The notes beneath the pieces were generated by a model, which saw nothing but the letters and a program-made list of their open reading frames with translations, was not told where the DNA came from and did not search any database. This document shows positions 58,900 through 64,000 of a stretch of DNA of 64,000 nt, in pieces. Position numbers and translations under genes: made by a program. The stretch comes from Eupeodes corollae (lineage: Eukaryota > Arthropoda > Insecta > Diptera > Syrphidae): positions 192,493,174-192,557,173 of the forward strand of contig NC_079147.1 of the NCBI RefSeq assembly GCF_945859685.1. Reading direction: 5' to 3'. The stretch's first letter is position 1, and each line of letters opens with the position of its first letter.

Positions 58900-59690
58900 G
58901 AAATATTAGATAATTTCAAATCAGATATTCACAAAATAAACGCTGGTGTGCCTCAAGGCTCCGTTTTGTCTCCGACACTCTTCCTTGTTTTCATAAATGA
59001 TCTCTTGTTGGAAACTTCTAACCCACTTATTTGATTCGCTGATGATTGTAACCTCAGCTTTTCATATTCGTTTTAAAATTCTCATCCTTGTTTTTCGGAT
59101 GTGGACTTACAACGGCAGGGTATGATGAGCTCGACGAATTCTTTTTATCCAATTGGGAATTAAACGTCGTGTAGAATGTAATGCTTCAAAAACTTAATGT
59201 TTTCTGCTGTCGCAAAACCATAATCTTTCGTAAATGCTACTATCCATGGGTAGTACTTGCTTTGAGGAGACTGAATAGTTTTTAGTTCCAGGTAAGAGCA
59301 TTACAGTAAAATTGAGTCTTTTGGATGGAATTGAAAAAAGAGTTTTAAAACTAATGGGCGCTCGTTCTATTACTAAGACATTTTCTTCTCTTAAACGCTG
59401 CCACAAGGTTGTACGCCAATTATTATTTTATCGATATTTTAACAAACAATGTTCTAGTGGAATAGTTAGATGTATTCCTACCCTCAAACAATTCAAGCGT
59501 AATACCCTTAGTTCTAGGAATGGTCATTAATTTCCATTGAAGCCAATTTCGAACGTATTGTTAAGTATATAAGGATTCTGTCTTAAACCGTACTACACGA
59601 ATGTGGAACGCTTTACCAAGCTCAATATTTTGAGGGAAAAATTCTAGTGTCAAAATCATTTTTTTGAAAGATACTATTATAATAATGTAA
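58900..59690 (+). pseudogene. LINE C/E-family RT fragment in the eya intron
   Basis: Nucleotide and protein similarity to LINE C from the GVPQGS box onward. AATAAACGCTGGTGTGCCTC (58939) continues into GGCTCCGTTTTGTCTCC, then a damaged active-site box (FADD counterpart, FADDC-like at about 59035), RVECNASKT-like (59165) and post-RT blocks (KRVLKLMGARSITKTFSSLKR, about 59335-59395; CSSGIVRCIPTLKQFKRN). Many frameshifts. The fragment is oriented opposite to eya. Confidence 0.7.
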
Positions 59691-59959
59691 AGCTGTTTAA
59701 AATCAAGAATATCTTTCCTATTTTTTGGATTTCTGTCACATGTCTGCACGGATTTGTTAAAAAAATGTACAATTAAAAATTTATAACAATTTTCTACTTT
59801 TTTGTTTGGATCTATCCGAGAAACACTCTCAAGTCTATTGCAGGGTACTTGATAAATTATCGCATGAAATTCCTCTTAATAGATTAAGTGAAATTAGACT
59901 TAACAACCGTTTTAAAGATACATTTATATTAAAGCATCCTGTTCAGGAGTAACCCCTCA

Positions 59960-60120
59960 TGTCAATTTAAAGTCAATTCAATGGGGTGCCTCAAGAGAGC
60001 CACTTTGGTCCATTGCTATTTATTTTATTTATCAATGATTTGCCTTCCGTCTAAAATAATTCTATATATCTAATCTATGCAGATGATGTTAACAATGTTG
60101 GTGTAGTTAAGGAAACTTAG
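59960..60120 (+). pseudogene. Small LINE RT fragment (H-type)
   Basis: A plus-strand fragment reading FNGVPQESHFGPLLFILFINDLPSV, then LIYADDVN. These are the RT GVPQGS and YADD boxes of the family seen at 18118. It has a stop just after SV and fades out after about 60120. Confidence 0.65.
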
Positions 60121-61354
60121 TTAAAGCTTCCCATTTCCATATCTAGTCTTTTCTAGTTTTATTTTGTGCATAAAACTTCAAAATATGAATTTGAAAATAC
60201 CTAGTTACATGCCTCTTACCCTAATATGTCTTCAGTTGTTTCATAAAGAAAACTGAAGGAAATAATTAAGAAATAAATATAATTCCCTTAAAGCTACAAA
60301 ATTTACTTTTCTAAGATAACGATATAAACAATTTTAGATATAAACCATTTTATGGTCAATCTCATCTCATTTAAGGGAACTTAAAAAAGAAAAACCAACC
60401 ATCTTATCTGCCTGATGTGTTGTAACTTGTAACTTAACATTAAAAAACAAAACCAAAAACAAAATGTGTCCGCATTTGGTTCTTTAACAACAAAATATAC
60501 CATATACTGTTAATCTGATGGGCCTCATGGACATCAAGCTAAGCACATATAAATATATTTAACCAACAAAAGAATTTTAACGATCACACTAAATAATGAA
60601 ACAATAAAATTCAAGAAGGAAAAGAAAAGACCCCACAATAATTATAGTGATTTTTTTTCGTTTTATTGTTTATCGGATTTTTATTTTGTCTTGTGTTCAA
60701 TGTGTGATGCGAATCGATTAACAAAGATGATGATGGTTGTTAAAAAGAAAAGATTTAATTTTTTTTATTTCAATTTTATAGATTTTCATTGTTTTTTTTG
60801 TTGTTGTTTTGGGTGAACGAGGGCGTTCAATTAATTAATGAGGGTCATAAGATTATTTTAAATAATTATTTCTTTTGTTTTTTAAAGACAATTTTCTTTT
60901 AATGAGGTTATGAGGTAATTTTGGTATTTTTCTTATAGAAATTAAATTTCAATTAATTTATGACAACTAATTGTGGGACCCACTTATTATAATTCTGTAA
61001 TTCAAAATTCATTCATCCTCATAATTGCTTATTGCTGTAAGATCTGTTAAAATTTGAATCACTAACATATAGTGGAAAACTTACACGAATACAACATTGG
61101 TTACCTAGTTTATGTACATAGCTTACCCTATTTTTTTTTCTAAGGCATGTAGATCGAAACTGTTATTATAATCAATCTATCACGTAAAGTTACATACAAC
61201 CTTTTATAATTCGAATTTTTACGTTATGTTTTTTTAAGGCTTTTTAAAGTAGTTTTTTTTTCAATCAAATTCTTTATGATTTTCCAAATCTTTAATCCCT
61301 TACTTCAATATTCCGTTTAAATATTTTTAGTACCTTTTTTATTTACTTTCTCAA
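60121..61354 (-). other. Intronic AT-rich DNA without recognised feature
   Basis: Long A/T runs and no coding frame above about 60 codons. A 33-base string around 61152-61184 recurs, diverged, at 62100-62130 (see repeat entry). Confidence 0.45.
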
Positions 61355-61505
61355 ATTAGCCTTTCGGATTCGGCATATCAACTGTATGTCCCTTCCATTT
61401 CTGATAACATTACGCACACAGAAATGGTTGGGAGTTGTAAGTTACTAGGCCCTGGTTCTTCATGGACTGTTGTGCCACCTAATTTATTTATTTTATTATT
61501 TACTT
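61355..61505 (+). repeat. Partial copy of the SINE at 8786
   Basis: The downstream half of the SINE-like repeat: the landmarks ACTGTA.GTCCCTTC, GGTTG.GAGTTGTAAG, CTAG.CC and CACCTAATTTATT occur in the same order and spacing as at 8960-9085. The tRNA-like head is absent, as in a 5'-truncated retrocopy. Confidence 0.7.
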
Positions 61506-62440
61506 AAAACAAAATCACTTTTTGTTGTAAGTATTCAGCTGCCCTACATAAACTTTGAAAACAAAAAACGCTAACCCATTTATTCTAAAACAGTTCTTAG
61601 CATAAACACGCAAATTGTTATAAAACCAATTTTTGTTCATATTACGAATTCGTAGTTTTAGAAAATAAGTCTACAAATAATATTGAAAATGGATATTTCT
61701 GAATTTGAGCAAATTTGTATTCGGAATAGGAACTCTAAATTAACTCTAAAACGAACTATTCAAGACTATCAAGTATTAACGTTAAAGCGTTGTAATAACT
61801 AAAGATAGAGTCAAAAGAATGCAATCTTTTTTGAATGCAATCTTATAGGACTTCAATATAAATACTGCATTCATTGAATTCAGTTAAAGATAGAACTTCA
61901 TTTAAAGATACATTTTGCAATGAACAATAATTTGATATCAAAATTCTGCAATACTTTTTTCTCCAATCATTTGATTGCAATAAATTGATTGAAGTCATTT
62001 AAGACTTTAAATTCATTCTCGTTTTTTAAATTTTGATTTTAATCTCTTTATGGCTGACATCGAAATTCGGTGTGCCAGATCTATGGGCCACCTTCTTATC
62101 GAATCTGTTATTAAAATCAATCTATCACGAAATTCGGTGTGCCAGGTTTATGGGGCACCTTATGATATTTTGTGGTGTAGTGAGATTTCACTTAAGAATT
62201 CAAAGCATAAAAGTGAATGCAAAGACTTAAAATGAATGCAAATATTTCAAGTAAAAGTGTAAGGACAAGTCCCAAATGAATTTAATTAATTTATTTTAAT
62301 CAAACGATTGAAGAAACTATGATTGTAGACTTTTTAAGGTCGAATGATTGGTGATTGCAAAATGTGAAACCCCAATCTCTAGGTGAAATCAATGAGTGAA
62401 ATCTTTTTGCTGACGTAGAAATTCCCAGTTCACAAAGAAA
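61506..62440. repeat. AT-rich region with a short near-tandem duplication
   Basis: CGAAATTCGGTGTGCCAG followed by (A/G)TCTATGGGCCACCTT-like sequence occurs at 62061-62094 and again at 62128-62161, 67 bases apart. The linker TCTGTTATTAAAATCAATCT also resembles 61157-61176. No coding capacity is credible; the overlapping short frames at 62033-62235 are products of the repeat. Confidence 0.6.
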
Positions 62441-64000
62441 GCCTTGTACTTCGAATCCAAACCAAAAATACTATCATGTTAACGATCCTAATAAACTAAA
62501 GCAGAAACTTAAGGACAATCCAATAATATTAGATGCAAACGTACCATGTTAAGACATGCACACAAACTAAATAAGCAAAATAAATACTTACATCAAAAGC
62601 ACAAAAACAAAGAAACCAAGATCTGACTGAAGCGCGCGTTGAATGGATAAGTAACGAACTGTTATCCTTGATTAAAGATAAAGACAAATAATTTAGCAAA
62701 TTGTGTAAGGATCCAAATAATATTTATATGGAGCGACAGTACAAATATCTCAGAAATCAAGAGACAATTCGAACACAACGAACGAAACAAAATTATTTGG
62801 GAATTAATTTGAAAAATCTTTAACTATAGTTTATTATATAATAAACTCAAAAAGAATACGGATTGTCCATTGCTGAAAAATTGCTCAGGGAAAGAAAAAC
62901 TTGGTAAAATCAATGAACTAAACAAATTCTTCTCTAGCATAGGCAAAACATTCATCTCGAAATTTACATCTGAAAATATCGTCTTCCCAACTCAAAGGCA
63001 ACTAGTTTTGTAATCGAACCGACATCACCTGGTGACATCTAAAATGTCATTTCTGGATTGAAGCCATCAAAAGCTAAGGAATTAATTCAGAAATGCAAAG
63101 AAGGGTTGTGTGTTTCGATTACAACATTCATCAACAAATCCTTTAAAGTTGGTTACGTTCCAAGTATGATGAAAATAGGTCGAGTTAACCCTGTCTATAA
63201 GAATGGTGATCGAAAAAGTTATTAACAACCAATTACTCAAAACCTATCAAGCACAACACAATATGGTTTCCGGAAAAAATCTGACACAAAAACAGCACTG
63301 GTAGACATGATGTCACAACTTCAAAAGAATAAAGACAATCGCAACCTTGCAAGCGCTCTTTTCATAGAGTTGTCAATAGCAATCGACACCGTCAACCCTT
63401 AAATCCTGCTACGAACGCTTCTCCCTCTAGGAGTAAGAGGTTTTTCATTTAATTGTCGAAAATCGACAACAGTACATAAGTTTGGACGAATTTAAAATCC
63501 ATAAGCAACCAGTTGAGATGGGGGTAGGACAAGGAAGTGCACTTACCGAACCTTTTTTGCTTATATATATTTAATATCTTACAAACTTGATTCCAAATGA
63601 ACGTTCAATATTATTTGCAGATGACATCAGTCTTATGTATTCTGCCCGAACTGCTACTGAACTCGAAGAACAGATGAATAATGATCTTGATAAAATTCAA
63701 TCTTGGATGAATGCCCAAAAATTATGTTTTAACTCGAAACAAACCAAATATATCGTCTTCAGCAAATCAAATACACCTCTAAGCATTATCTACCAAGGCT
63801 AAACTGTGGAACAAGATAGTCAGTTTAAATATCTTGGACGTTGGGTGGACTTATCACTGAACTGGAAATACCACATATCAAAACTTTGGAAAAAAACTTT
63901 TCTAGAGGGCGTTTTCGGTCGAATTCGTAGTAACGTACCTGAAGGTCTAAAAACACAAATTTACTTTGCCCTTTTTCATAGTCTTCTGACGTACGGAATC
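62441..64000 (+). pseudogene. LINE 'K', degenerate EN-RT running off the right edge
   Basis: Plus-strand LINE in broken frames: endonuclease/RT linker (LKQKLKDNPIILDANV, about 62500; ARWISNELLSLIKDKDK, about 62637; YMERQYKYLRNQ). The RT N-terminus follows (KINELNKFFSSIGKTF, about 62905; VINNQLL; QAQHNMVSGKN; LFSIELSIAIDT-like, about 63355). The palm box is MGVGQGSALTEPFLL (about 63520), with the catalytic ILFADDISLMYSARTATEL (63599). The thumb reads MNAQKLCFNSKQTKYIVFSK and FKYLGRWVDLSLNWKYHI, then a post-RT IYFALFHSLLTYGI at the edge. The clade is not settled. It continues beyond 64000. Confidence 0.7.

Overview
The window is AT-rich, intron-containing insect DNA, almost certainly from a higher fly (Diptera: Brachycera). 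Two conserved developmental genes are recognisable by protein similarity. On the + strand is the 3' two thirds of a laminin alpha chain (coding exons from 19082 to 32866), most likely wing blister (wb). On the - strand is nearly all of eyes absent (eya), with coding exons 56446 to 53996. From memory, both genes lie on chromosome arm 2L (Muller element B) in Drosophila melanogaster. That linkage, rather than a diagnostic residue, is why wb is preferred over LanA for the laminin.

Most of the remaining DNA is transposon wreckage. From 1 to about 19000, probably a large 5' intron of the laminin gene or upstream DNA, there are: a LINE with a second LINE nested inside it and a readable target-site duplication; a Helitron remnant with both ends; a tRNA-derived SINE; a dead RpL7A retrocopy; a LOA/Jockey-like LINE; and a LINE/RTE composite. 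The laminin exons run from 19082 to 25270. A 6.3 kb intron filled with mariner and LINE debris follows, then the LG4-LG5 exons (31544-32866). Between 34083 and 39450 there is a foldback-type repeat family, with a PIF/Harbinger element inserted into one copy.

A lone candidate first exon lies at 40360-40393 (+), followed by mostly non-coding DNA with a 100-bp inverted repeat. From 44358 to 53028 comes a dense block: an RTE LINE, a piggyBac relic, an RNase H-bearing LINE interrupted by another LINE, and a mariner-type element with TIRs and TA duplications. The eya gene follows. Its upstream intron (56447 to the right edge, as far as can be judged) carries more LINE fragments, and the window ends inside another LINE.

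I found no tRNA, rRNA, CRISPR or bacterial-type system. The window does not reveal a convincing new biological system. The most useful observations are the nested-insertion architecture, the compact Harbinger and DD41D-like mariner copies, a possible short laminin isoform ending after LG3, and the unexplained inverted and direct repeats.
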